From: a virus
Reading direction: 5' to 3' (one strand)
DNA length: 64,000 nucleotides
Virus record (IMG/VR): IMGVR_UViG_3300021479_000015
Coordinates: 1-64,000 of that record
Within the stretch, counting starts at the first letter, position 1. Each line of letters begins with the position of its first letter. Positions 48,793 through 57,413 of the stretch are shown here, piece after piece. The position numbers and the translations under genes are program-made. The notes beneath the pieces were generated by a model. The model had not been told where the DNA came from. It saw nothing but the letters and a program-made list of their open reading frames with translations, and searched no databases.

Positions 48793-49715
48793 TAGCGGCC
48801 GTAGGGATTGACGGCCCTCCCTACCCGCGCATAGTTAGACTTGCGCAGCGTCATCTCGTCAAACAGCCCGAGATAAAATTTAGCGGCGTTGAAATTCTGC
48901 AGCTCAAGATAGCCCATGTAGGCGGCCCAATACGGGACCACATCGTCCCACGGCTTGGGGATCACATCTACGCTCTGATTGTCGGTCAAGTCCTGCGGCA
49001 CGCAGAAGCAATCGAACTCCCACTGGAAAACCTGACTGGCGATCGGGTAGGCGTAGAACGATCCTTGGTTGCCCTGCCCGTACTGGGAAGCGAAGCAAGG
49101 GACGAACTGGTACTGGAACGGGTACTGCCTGATCTTCGCCTGATAGACGCTGAACGCGTACATCGGCAGCGAATAACGAAAGTTCGCATAGATGACCGAC
49201 ACCGACTTGATCGCGTAGACTGAATCGATGCCAGGGAACATGCTGACATCGATATCCGAGAAATTGTAGCTCTCCTGCCCCGGATTGAGCTTGTTGACTC
49301 CCACCACCGTTAAGCTGGCGGTCGCCCCCGAGCCGGTCGGATCGGAGATCGTCACTTGCGGCTGGAAATAGCCGTCGCCGCCGAAGTTGATGTTGACCGC
49401 CGTGATGATGCCGCCCGACTGCGTTGCCGAGGCTTGCGCCTGCGCACCGTTAGGGAATATCGTGGCACCGCTCGGAAAGTCGGGCGCGCTGATCGCCACA
49501 ACCGGAGCCGTGTAACCCGTCCCTCCCGTCAGCACTTTGGCGGTCGTGATCTTGCCGGCGATCGGCGTCAAGCGCCGCACGCATTGCGTACGCTCCGCGA
49601 TCTCGCGGCGTCCCTGGTTGATGTAGTCGATCAGGTCGCGCGGATTGATTTCCTCCTGCCGCTTCTCGTGCAGAAACTTGGTCGCCTGCTTCAGATACTC
49701 GTTGAGCGTTGCCAT
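48789..49715 (-). CDS. Tail-tubular/adaptor-like protein A
   Basis: 308 residues. An N-terminal helical part (FLHEKRQEEINPRDLIDYIN then QGRREIAERTQCVR), an inserted beta unit of the same TxxGTGYxAPVV type as in the gene at 46268, and a C-terminal WAAYMGYLELQNFNAAKFYL helical tail. The domain order resembles head-to-tail adaptors that join portal to tail. Similar end to the gene at 49875. Confidence 0.6.
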   Translation of the reverse strand: MATLNEYLKQATKFLHEKRQEEINPRDLIDYINQGRREIAERTQCVRRLTPIAGKITTAKVLTGGTGYTAPVVAISAPDFPSGATIFPNGAQAQASATQSGGIITAVNINFGGDGYFQPQVTISDPTGSGATASLTVVGVNKLNPGQESYNFSDIDVSMFPGIDSVYAIKSVSVIYANFRYSLPMYAFSVYQAKIRQYPFQYQFVPCFASQYGQGNQGSFYAYPIASQVFQWEFDCFCVPQDLTDNQSVDVIPKPWDDVVPYWAAYMGYLELQNFNAAKFYLGLFDEMTLRKSNYARVGRAVNPYGRY

Positions 49716-49719
49716 CGTA

Positions 49720-49878
49720 CTATTTTTTCGGGTAGCACTCGGCTAAAACGATAAGCGGGCTGTCCTTGATGTAATCGCGCAAGCCGGTGCAGGAACCAAG
49801 GTCGTACATTTGGTAAGTGTATGTTTCCGGCATTGGTCCGCCCCGCAACATCACCACGACCAAGATAGCTGTAATCAT
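49720..49878 (-). CDS. Small exported-like protein
   Basis: 52 residues. Hydrophobic start MITAILVVVMLRGGPMPETY, then a short part with two Cys (GSCTGLRDYIKDS). The start overlaps the preceding stop as ATGA. Confidence 0.5.
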   Translation of the reverse strand: MITAILVVVMLRGGPMPETYTYQMYDLGSCTGLRDYIKDSPLIVLAECYPKK

Positions 49879-50645
49879 TGCCCGCTCGCTTTCTGCAAAC
49901 CGAGCTTGTTTGCGGTCGTAGAGTCAGGACTTTGCTGGTACTGCCCACGCAGCAGCGATGGATTCGAGAAGCGGCGGGCGCGTTGCACGAACGTCTGGTA
50001 GTAGCCAAACAAGCGCTCGGCATCCGCCTGCCGCGCAGAAGTCTGCGCCGACAGCAACGCCAGGTACGCGGCAAAGTAGGGTACGGCATCGGTGAAGATG
50101 TATGGTATCGCTTCCACGTCGGCATCAGCCGCCAGTGCGATCGGGTAGCACACACAATCGCAGTTCAAGGTGTAGACGAGATCGGGCGGCGGATCGAGGT
50201 AGAAGCTGCCGCTCGACATCGTGCCCGCACCGATACCCGTGATCGAACCTTGCCCCGACGCGCCTTGCCCGTATTGCGACCACTCGGACGGAAAACTGTT
50301 CTGCGGCACCGGATTGTTCAGGAAAAACGTGTCGAAATACTCCCACCCGCGCGGCCACAGCATCTTCTGACCGGACGCCACGTTGTAGGTTATGCGCCGG
50401 ACGTGGATGACGCCTTGCGCCCCGGTTGCGGACGGCGTTCCGATGTTGATGGACGAGAAGCTGTAGTTCCTGATGCCGATCTGGGTCTGGATCGTACCGA
50501 TGATGCGGATGCACTCGGTTTCACCCGCGAGTTGCCCGCGTGCCGAGTTGATCCAGGAGTCGATGTCCGCTGTCACATAGAGCGACAAAGGTGCTTTCGG
50601 GTTTTGAAGCAGCCTTTGAGTAGCGGTTTCGTAAGCGGTAAGAAT
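49875..50645 (-). CDS. Tail-tubular/adaptor-like protein B, ATT start
   Basis: 256 residues from ATT 50645; ATT is preceded by AGGAG at the usual six-base distance, and the frame is closed by TAG just upstream. The added N-terminus LTAYETATQRLLQNPKAPL is like the expected start of this fold. The body is beta-rich (SINIGTPSATGAQGVIHVRR). The end YFAAYLALLSAQTSARQADA matches the end of the gene at 48789, so the two are probably paralogues. Tail-tube assembly role inferred. Confidence 0.6.
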   Translation of the reverse strand: MLTAYETATQRLLQNPKAPLSLYVTADIDSWINSARGQLAGETECIRIIGTIQTQIGIRNYSFSSINIGTPSATGAQGVIHVRRITYNVASGQKMLWPRGWEYFDTFFLNNPVPQNSFPSEWSQYGQGASGQGSITGIGAGTMSSGSFYLDPPPDLVYTLNCDCVCYPIALAADADVEAIPYIFTDAVPYFAAYLALLSAQTSARQADAERLFGYYQTFVQRARRFSNPSLLRGQYQQSPDSTTANKLGLQKASGQ

Positions 50646-50654
50646 ATCACGCTC

Positions 50655-52874
50655 CTACGACGGCTGAACGAAGAACGTTCCCAAGGCCGTATCGACCGGC
50701 GACTTCACCACCTGCACCGACCACAAGCCCGCCTGATCCAAGAATACACCACCCAGCAGGTAAGTGCCACCCATGAAAAGGCCCACATCCGTCATGATAT
50801 CGCGGGTTCCTATGAAGGCGTCGGGGTAGGACAATCTGATCACCGTGCCGTCCGGCTTGGTGATGACCATCGTCTGCCCCGGCGTGTTGGGCGGTAGGTA
50901 GTTGCCGGTCGATGCCATGAGTTCGAGCGTCATGCCTACGATGACGGGATCGAACACACTCGTCAAAGATGTGACCGCCACGTTGGTGTTGTCTTGCGCG
51001 CAGTTGACCGCGAACACCTTGCGGAACTGGATGGGAACGAGGCCGGGTATTGGGGGCGGCGGAGGCGGAACGAAGACGAAGACGGCGTTGATATCGAACC
51101 CGCCGAACAACGCGCCTGCCATGGCGGCTGAAGTCGGGCGCCGGTAGAAGGTAGAAGCCTGCACACTGTCGAAGCCAAACAGGAAAACCGGCGGCGCTAC
51201 GAAAACGAAGGGCGCCTGGTTGCCGGCATTGCCGAACATCCACGAGGCGGCTTTTTCCGGTCGCGGGTGCGGCGGCTGGACGTGCTGCACTGCCCATCCG
51301 TCCACGTACCAATTGACGAAGGGACCTTCGATGCCGGTATCACCAAGCAGGATCGCGCCCGCGCGTCGTTCCGAAGCAGGATGCGGTGGTTGCACCGGCT
51401 GCACTGCCCAGCCATCAACCAACCAGTTGACAAAACCTCCTTCGATTCCGTCATCACCACGCATGACGGCGCCAGCGCGTCGTTCTGGGACAGGATGCGG
51501 CGGCTGTACGGGTTGAATTGCCCACCCATCCACGTACCAGTTGATAAATTGCGCCTGTATGCCGTCGTCGCTGCGGGCGATCGTAGCACCCTTATACGTC
51601 TTGCGCGCTGGAAGCGGCTGGAAGTCGAAGCCTTCCAAGATGGGCACCGGCGAGACAAAAACGAAAACACCTTCGTTGCCCTCATCACCTCGAAGGATGG
51701 CACCAGAACGTTCTGGCCGCGGATGCGGAGGCTGCCACGATTGAACCTCGTAGAACGCGTCAAGCTGGAACGCCGCGAACACGCTCTCTCCGCCCGCACC
51801 ATTAGCCCGCTGATAAATATTGGGCTTGAACGGAAGCGGTGGATGCTGGAACTCCCAGCCCCAAAGTGGAGTCGCTACGGCCGTAAAGACAAACGGAGCT
51901 TCGATCCCGATATCCCCACCAATAAGCACACCTGGTTTAGAGCGATAAGCATACGGCGATTGCTGGAACTCCCAGCCCCAAAGTGGAGTCGCTACGGCCG
52001 TAAAGACAAACGGCAATTCGATCCCGGTATCCCCACCTACAAATGCGCCCGACGAGTTCGGCTTTGGCTGTCGAATGTGGAAGTAGGTATCCCACACCAT
52101 CGGTACAGGAGCCGGGAACCCCAAAAATTCCGACTTGCCCTTCGTACCGGGATAACGCTGACGAATTGTCGGATAGAACGGTGGTTGAACCGATTGTACC
52201 TCCCAGCCAGCATTGAGCCAGTTGACAAACGGTCCTTGCGTGCCGGTATCACCCAACGCAACAGCACCCGAGCGCTCCGGTCGCGGATGCGGAGGCTGTA
52301 CGGGCTGCACTTCCCAGCCGGTGTTGAGCCAGTTGATGAGCGGTGCGAAAGCGTCGTCCTGCACCGTCCGAAGCACGGTGATAGGACGCAACATCCGCCG
52401 TGCTGTAGGCTGCTGTTCGAAACCCCAGGAAATTGTCACGACAGGCGAGATAAACGGCAATTCTATTCCGCTGTCGCCTGCAGCAAGTGCTCCCGACTTC
52501 TCGCTTCTAGGATGCGGCGGCTGTAGAGGCTGAACTTCCTCTCCAACATTGAACCATTGGACAAACCTCGCTTCGATTCCGTCATCGCCACGTGCAATAG
52601 CTGCGCTTTTGACTTCGGGCGCGCGATGCGGCGGCTGCACCGGCTGCACTTCCCAGCCGGTGTTGAGCCATGGCGTATCAGAGGCATCTTGTGCGCTCGG
52701 TGCAAGAACAAGAAATAGCCCCGTTGCCGCCATCGCGGCAGCCTTGCGCAACGGCTGAGCAGGCGGCTGCACCGGCTGCACTTCCCAACCCGTGCTACGC
52801 CAAGGCGTATCCGATGCCGCTTGCCGGGGATCGACCGGCACAAAGAAATAAGTCTGGATAGGAAGAACGATCAT
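50655..52874 (-). CDS. Tandem-repeat virion protein (GWEVQPVQPPHP type)
   Basis: 739 residues. About fifteen repeats of 35-45 residues, each with a hydrophobic Trp segment (WLNTGWEVQPVQPPHPRPER) and a spacer like GAVALGDTGTQGPFV, run from residue ~25 to ~580. Some units are reduced (GWEFQQSP, GFDFQPLP). The last ~130 residues (GLVPIQFRKVFAVNCAQDNT, VGMTLELMASTGNYLPPN) form a separate beta domain. Its place between tail proteins suggests a fibre or decoration scaffold. No known family is recognised. Confidence 0.6.
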   Translation of the reverse strand: MIVLPIQTYFFVPVDPRQAASDTPWRSTGWEVQPVQPPAQPLRKAAAMAATGLFLVLAPSAQDASDTPWLNTGWEVQPVQPPHRAPEVKSAAIARGDDGIEARFVQWFNVGEEVQPLQPPHPRSEKSGALAAGDSGIELPFISPVVTISWGFEQQPTARRMLRPITVLRTVQDDAFAPLINWLNTGWEVQPVQPPHPRPERSGAVALGDTGTQGPFVNWLNAGWEVQSVQPPFYPTIRQRYPGTKGKSEFLGFPAPVPMVWDTYFHIRQPKPNSSGAFVGGDTGIELPFVFTAVATPLWGWEFQQSPYAYRSKPGVLIGGDIGIEAPFVFTAVATPLWGWEFQHPPLPFKPNIYQRANGAGGESVFAAFQLDAFYEVQSWQPPHPRPERSGAILRGDEGNEGVFVFVSPVPILEGFDFQPLPARKTYKGATIARSDDGIQAQFINWYVDGWAIQPVQPPHPVPERRAGAVMRGDDGIEGGFVNWLVDGWAVQPVQPPHPASERRAGAILLGDTGIEGPFVNWYVDGWAVQHVQPPHPRPEKAASWMFGNAGNQAPFVFVAPPVFLFGFDSVQASTFYRRPTSAAMAGALFGGFDINAVFVFVPPPPPPIPGLVPIQFRKVFAVNCAQDNTNVAVTSLTSVFDPVIVGMTLELMASTGNYLPPNTPGQTMVITKPDGTVIRLSYPDAFIGTRDIMTDVGLFMGGTYLLGGVFLDQAGLWSVQVVKSPVDTALGTFFVQPS

Positions 52875-53911
52875 GTGGGCGAACCTGCGAAGCCTCTAAA
52901 ACTTTGCCGCATCACAATTGCCCCGATACTGCAGTAATCCAAATACAGCGGAGTACCTGCACCAGCAGGTGTATAAATGAGAACAAGGACACCGGCACCG
53001 CCATTTTTTCCAGCTGTAGCCGTGCCGCCGGTCGCATTCGCGCCGCCAGCGCCGCCACCACCATAACTTCCACCGACAGTGCCGGCACCGGCAGTTGCCG
53101 TTGAGGTTGCGCCACCGCCAGCGCCACCGCTTCCAGGGCCAGCAGCACCGACAAGATATCCCGTCCCGGATACACCGCCGGTCCAAATCGCATCCTGACT
53201 TGCGGCACCTCCAGCCCCACCATTCACGCCAAGGCCTTTGGAACCGCCACCACCACCACCACCGCTTGAGCCTGCCCCGCCTGCCCCGCCACTCGTTCCC
53301 GTCCCGGCAGTTCCCGCTCCACTTCCCAAGCGATTCGTACCGCCTACCCCGCCATCGGTTAGGTTGGAGTTGGCGTCACCACCAGCACCGCCGTTATTGG
53401 CTCCGCCGCCACCCGAGCCTCCGAAGGTAGTTGCACCGGCGCCAGCGCCACCACCGGCGCCACCGGGACCTGTCGGACCGCCTGCACCGCCACCGCCTGC
53501 ACCACCATCGCCACCGGCGGTGGAACCTGCACCGCCATCGTTATGGGCTGATGCTCCAGTCCCTCCGGTTCCTCCCGCTCCTCCTGTGCCGCCATGAGTT
53601 CCAGGACCGCCCCCAACGGCAATCACAGTGTTTGTGTTGAACGTCGTATTGGTTCCGGCGGTGCCGTCATTCCCGTTTACTGTGGAACCAGTACCGGCGG
53701 CGCCGATGACGTAATTGAAAGCGGTCGTTCCAGGAGTAGCTACACTGAAATTGACGGCCTTGCGGTATTCCCCCCCGCCGCCAGATGCCCCGGAGTTGCC
53801 GAACGCGCCACCGCCGCCGGCCCCGATGCCCTCAATCGAATTGTTGGCGTTGGCCCAATCGGCGGGGCTGGTCGACGAGGTGCCCGATATGATGACAATC
53901 GTCGTGGCCAC
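52871..53911 (-). CDS. Glycine-rich tail protein
   Basis: 346 residues. A short beta start (TIVIISGTSSTSPADWANAN) and then a long Gly/Ala/Thr-rich region with runs such as GGTGGAGGTGG and GGGGSKG, ending VLVLIYTPAGAG. Glycine-rich domains of this kind form tail-tip or spike sheets. The DNA is low-complexity and easily gains or loses units. Confidence 0.7.
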   Translation of the reverse strand: MATTIVIISGTSSTSPADWANANNSIEGIGAGGGGAFGNSGASGGGGEYRKAVNFSVATPGTTAFNYVIGAAGTGSTVNGNDGTAGTNTTFNTNTVIAVGGGPGTHGGTGGAGGTGGTGASAHNDGGAGSTAGGDGGAGGGGAGGPTGPGGAGGGAGAGATTFGGSGGGGANNGGAGGDANSNLTDGGVGGTNRLGSGAGTAGTGTSGGAGGAGSSGGGGGGGSKGLGVNGGAGGAASQDAIWTGGVSGTGYLVGAAGPGSGGAGGGATSTATAGAGTVGGSYGGGGAGGANATGGTATAGKNGGAGVLVLIYTPAGAGTPLYLDYCSIGAIVMRQSFRGFAGSPT

Positions 53912-53912
53912 A

Positions 53913-54203
53913 TCAATAAATCCGCAGCTTACCGCCGTTCATGCCACGTGAAATCTTGTCGTGAGCGTGAACAAGGTCCATCGAAGGCGGATGGCGACCG
54001 GTCTTATGCGCAATCGCGAGCATCGCTGCGTCCGTGGTGCTTATGCCGGTAATGAACGAGTTTGGAATGATCGCCATCGCCTCTCCAGCTTGAAGATGAT
54101 GCACGCCACTGGACAGATGCGAATCGTCGTGCGGGAAGATCACACGACGCGGCGCGAGCGTATGAGTATCATAGACAACGGCGGTCAAAGTCTGCGGCAT
54201 CAA
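53913..54203 (-). CDS. Small virion-associated protein
   Basis: 96 residues: LTAVVYDTHTLAPRRVIFPH, with a His-rich end (MDLVHAHDKISRGMNGGK). Coupled by ATGA to the next gene. Unknown function. Confidence 0.55.
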   Translation of the reverse strand: MMPQTLTAVVYDTHTLAPRRVIFPHDDSHLSSGVHHLQAGEAMAIIPNSFITGISTTDAAMLAIAHKTGRHPPSMDLVHAHDKISRGMNGGKLRIY

Positions 54204-54559
54204 TTTGCTGGCGTGCGGAAGAACGAGTTGAAGTCGCCAGAGATTGCGGTGTCGATATGTACGTCGGTCACCAAAGCAGCCTGCGCTGCGGCATTGGCAG
54301 CCGATAGCACGACAGTTCCCGCTGCCGTCGCGTCCGCAATAACAGATGCGTTTGCCGCTACTGCCTGCGCGAAGATAAGCTTGAAGCTATCCGGCGAGTT
54401 CATCACAGCAGCCACGTATGTCTCACGCTCGCGGTGAAACGCCACAGTAACGGCTTCTGACTTTATATTGATGCACTGCGCCACGAGCGACTGCCGCACG
54501 CGGTTTTGGAACGTCGGGTCAGCAGCAAGGAATTGCTGGTCGCTGTATGAAGCCGCCAT
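54200..54559 (-). CDS. Small virion protein
   Basis: 119 residues: YSDQQFLAADPTFQNRVRQS, CINIKSEAVTVAFHRERETY and a long Ala-rich helix (VAANASVIADATAAGTVVLS). This helical pattern is seen in small phage head or tail proteins. Assignment is weak. Confidence 0.55.
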   Translation of the reverse strand: MAASYSDQQFLAADPTFQNRVRQSLVAQCINIKSEAVTVAFHRERETYVAAVMNSPDSFKLIFAQAVAANASVIADATAAGTVVLSAANAAAQAALVTDVHIDTAISGDFNSFFRTPAN

Positions 54560-54571
54560 CTTATACTCCTA

Positions 54572-55843
54572 TCATGGGGTGTAGCATCCAGGCGGAGTCG
54601 GGATGACGGCGCCAGTTACAGAGTCCGTGTTGTTCTGCCAGAGGCAGCCAGGCGCAGCTTGGTTCTCGATGTCGGTGTACCCGTAGTATCCCTGCTGCAT
54701 CACGTTGTTGGTGACTTGACAGCCCTTGGTTGGTGTGCCGCCGGTGTTGAGCACATAGATCGTGTACGATGTCGAGTGCAGCCCCGAGACGGGGACCGGC
54801 GTCTGCTGGAGCATCTGGTTGCCGTCAACAATCATCCCATCGATCGAGCCGTAGTCGGTCTTGATGAAGACGACAGCCGTGTCGAAGGAAACCATCGTGT
54901 TGTGCCGGATGGTATCGGCTCCACCACCTCCGCCAATGTAGATGCACTCGTAATGGCCACTCGGCGGGCCGCGCATGTCGTGCATGTAATTGTCTTGGTA
55001 GAGGTTACCGCCGTCAGAGGCGATGCAATGCGTCATCCCAGACATATCGCAGCGCAGAACCTGAGACCCGGAACACTGGAGATTGGTACCGCCAATTCCA
55101 GGAACGCTGTTGAGCAGCGTGCAGTCCTCGATCAGAAGCCCTGTCGTACCACTGGCATCGACGCAGGTGAAGACCTGTCCGGCCGAATCTACCCAGCAGT
55201 TCTTGATCGTCACATTGGGAGCGGTGACCCTGATCTGACCGCCGACGATCTTGAGATTCTGAACGACAGCCCCCGCCGTGGACACAGTGATGCCGCCGGA
55301 AGCCGTCAGCACAGTCCCGACTGGAACACCCGTGTTCGTCGCATTGGGAAATCCGGTCAGCGGGGGTGGGGGAGGAGGTGGAGGAGGTGGAGGAGGTGGA
55401 GGAGGTGGCGGGGGATTGACTGCTGCCTGCAACGTCAGGCTGATCAACGCAGCCGGACCGGTTCCGTTGGCATTTTTCCCGGTGACACTGATGCTGTACG
55501 TCCCAGGAGGAACCACAACCGTTTGGCTCGTGCGCAAGTGCATCGTTGCCACGTAAGCCGCAAAGTAGTTGTTCGGATCGCCGGAAATCACCAAGCTGGT
55601 GCACGGAATGTCTGATGCCAACGTTCCGATGAGCGTGTCAAGAACATATCCCGCCGGCACCGTGAAACTCGCAGGCTGGACGTGAGGTGTAGCGCCGCCA
55701 ACGTTGCCGCGCTGCTTTTCCCACAACTTTGCAGCGTTATAGAATGTGATGTCCTGGGCGCTCGTTGAGCCTGCTGGGCCTGCCGCCAGCCACGCATTGA
55801 GAGCGGCGATGAAGGTCGCGTCTTGTGCGGGTGTAGTGGACAT
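54572..55843 (-). CDS. Right-handed beta-helix virion protein with polyproline linker
   Basis: About 423 residues from ATG 55843. The N-terminal ~130 residues are helical and beta (STSAQDITFYNAAKLWEKQR), then a run of 18 Pro, then a parallel beta-helix: VQNLKIVGGQIRVTAPNVTI, LIEDCTLLNSVPGIGGTNLQ, YQDNYMHDM. The linker and helix are typical of spike or depolymerase proteins. The end (APGCLWQNNTDSVTG) matches the next gene. Confidence 0.75.
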   Translation of the reverse strand: MSTTPAQDATFIAALNAWLAAGPAGSTSAQDITFYNAAKLWEKQRGNVGGATPHVQPASFTVPAGYVLDTLIGTLASDIPCTSLVISGDPNNYFAAYVATMHLRTSQTVVVPPGTYSISVTGKNANGTGPAALISLTLQAAVNPPPPPPPPPPPPPPPPPPLTGFPNATNTGVPVGTVLTASGGITVSTAGAVVQNLKIVGGQIRVTAPNVTIKNCWVDSAGQVFTCVDASGTTGLLIEDCTLLNSVPGIGGTNLQCSGSQVLRCDMSGMTHCIASDGGNLYQDNYMHDMRGPPSGHYECIYIGGGGGADTIRHNTMVSFDTAVVFIKTDYGSIDGMIVDGNQMLQQTPVPVSGLHSTSYTIYVLNTGGTPTKGCQVTNNVMQQGYYGYTDIENQAAPGCLWQNNTDSVTGAVIPTPPGCYTP

Positions 55844-55854
55844 CTTGTTTCTCC

Positions 55855-56745
55855 TTAAGGGGTAAAGCAGTTGGCTGGAGGTGGTTGCACGGTGCCTGTA
55901 AAGTAATCGCGGTTGTTCTGCCAGAGGCAACCAGGAGCGGCGTGGTTGGATACGCTTCCGTAAACGCCAAGGCCCAACTCAATTATGTTGTTGGTGATCT
56001 GACAGCCAGTCGTGGTCACCAGGGCCTCGATCTGGATCACGGTTTGTGTTGGCCCTAAGGTTCCAAAAGGAGTTCCCTGACGGCACAAATTATTGTCGAT
56101 GATCGTGCCGGAAACATCCCCGGAAGTATTTTGAACAAAAATATCGGCCGTATCGAAGCCAAAAAACGTATTGTGCCTGATAACAACAGATGGAGGTGGA
56201 GTGTCTCCACCCCAGTATATGTTTTCAAAGTGTGCACTGTTACCACCAGCCATGTCGTGCATATAATTGTCCTGGACCAATGGCGTTGTGCCACTGTCTA
56301 CGGCAACAGAATGCGTTGAACCGGAAATGTTGCATCGGAGAATAGTAGCGCCTGCAGCTAGTATCGCTTCAGGCTGGCCAGTGAGCTTCGGGTTGCTATC
56401 GAAAATAGTGCAGTCCTGAATCGTGACGCCATTTATATTATCCGAACCAGCAGCACTAATACCGAAGAAGCTCCCATTCATATCGATCATGCAATTTTTG
56501 ATTATGCAACCAGAGGCCCCAGCTTTTATCAAAATACCGGGCCCTCCACCCGTGGCCACGATATTCAGACTGTCAATAATCGTATTTGGTGTCGTGATCG
56601 TTACATTTCCCGAGTTCGTCAGCACGGTCCCGGGTGGAACGCCAGTGTTGCCTGGCCCGGGGAAACACCGGCCTTGCACGAGGATGCCGGGGCAATTTAC
56701 CGCTCCCAGCGGATAGTTTAATGGGGTGACTCTCCACATCACCAT
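55855..56745 (-). CDS. Right-handed beta-helix virion protein
   Basis: 296 residues. The whole protein is a parallel beta-helix: IIDSLNIVATGGGPGILIKA, IKNCMIDMNGSFFGISAAGS, VQDNYMHDMAGGNS and APGCLWQNNRDYFTG at the end. It is a paralogue of the gene at 54572 (same order of rungs and end), lacking the linker and the N-terminal part. Probably a receptor- or glycan-binding spike. Confidence 0.75.
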   Translation of the reverse strand: MVMWRVTPLNYPLGAVNCPGILVQGRCFPGPGNTGVPPGTVLTNSGNVTITTPNTIIDSLNIVATGGGPGILIKAGASGCIIKNCMIDMNGSFFGISAAGSDNINGVTIQDCTIFDSNPKLTGQPEAILAAGATILRCNISGSTHSVAVDSGTTPLVQDNYMHDMAGGNSAHFENIYWGGDTPPPSVVIRHNTFFGFDTADIFVQNTSGDVSGTIIDNNLCRQGTPFGTLGPTQTVIQIEALVTTTGCQITNNIIELGLGVYGSVSNHAAPGCLWQNNRDYFTGTVQPPPANCFTP

Positions 56746-57413
56746 TCACTCGCTGCAAGGCTGGGAGTTATAATGGGAGACGCTACTAGCGGTTTAAACG
56801 CCATGATTCCCGTCAAGAAATCATTCGTGCCGGGCGACGTAAATGTTGCCGCGACTGCACCGGCTGAACCTTGAATTTTGAACTCCGTAATGAAGGTAGC
56901 AGAAACAGCGGGAGATTGAGCGCCGGTGAATCCAGTTCCAATCGATATTCCTTCGCTGTTGATGCTGACCGAAGAACCGTAGATCAGATCTCCGTTCGAA
57001 GTCGTCGTCACGTTGCCCGAAGTAACTGCATCAGTTCCAGCCCCCGGCGCAACCTGGTTGCTCATCGCCGAAATCTCAAAAGCGCCGACGTTAGAAAATT
57101 CATCGGCCATAATAGTCTGATGCGTTCGCGCGACATTCAGCGTAGCTGTAATGGTCTGCGGAGCATTGACTGCGTTGAGAAAAAACGCCGTCCACCATGA
57201 AAAGGTATCTGCGGAATCTCTTTTCAAGTCTCGAACCGTGTAAACGTTTCCTTTATCGTCTTGAACAGTTACAGTTTCCGTGCCGTCGCTACCCCCGATG
57301 CCACCGCTTACAATGACTGAATCGCCAACACCAACTGAACTAGCCAACGTAACCGCAACAGTCAGCGATGACGCCGCTCCATTCTGATGTGTGTTGCCTT
57401 GGATATATACCAT
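56739..57413 (-). CDS. Beta-rich virion protein
   Basis: 224 residues: SLTVAVTLASSVGVGDSVIV, FSWWTAFFLNAVNAPQTITA and a long Ser/Thr/Gly-rich part. Likely a jelly-roll or Ig-like surface protein. It precedes the beta-helix genes in the operon. Confidence 0.6.
   Translation of the reverse strand: MVYIQGNTHQNGAASSLTVAVTLASSVGVGDSVIVSGGIGGSDGTETVTVQDDKGNVYTVRDLKRDSADTFSWWTAFFLNAVNAPQTITATLNVARTHQTIMADEFSNVGAFEISAMSNQVAPGAGTDAVTSGNVTTTSNGDLIYGSSVSINSEGISIGTGFTGAQSPAVSATFITEFKIQGSAGAVAATFTSPGTNDFLTGIMAFKPLVASPIITPSLAASEW

Noticed and set aside
51267-52526. 419-residue plus-strand ORF
   Set aside because: Antisense shadow of the Trp-repeat protein, open because of repeated codons.
53238-53597. 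Pro/Pro-rich plus-strand ORFs
   Set aside because: Antisense of glycine codons in the glycine-rich tail gene; composition artefact.
55370-55410. GGAGGT repeats as microsatellite or CRISPR-like array
   Set aside because: They encode the polyproline linker on the minus strand and are simple codon repeats.
54659-55615. 318-residue plus-strand ORF
   Set aside because: Antisense shadow of the beta-helix protein.
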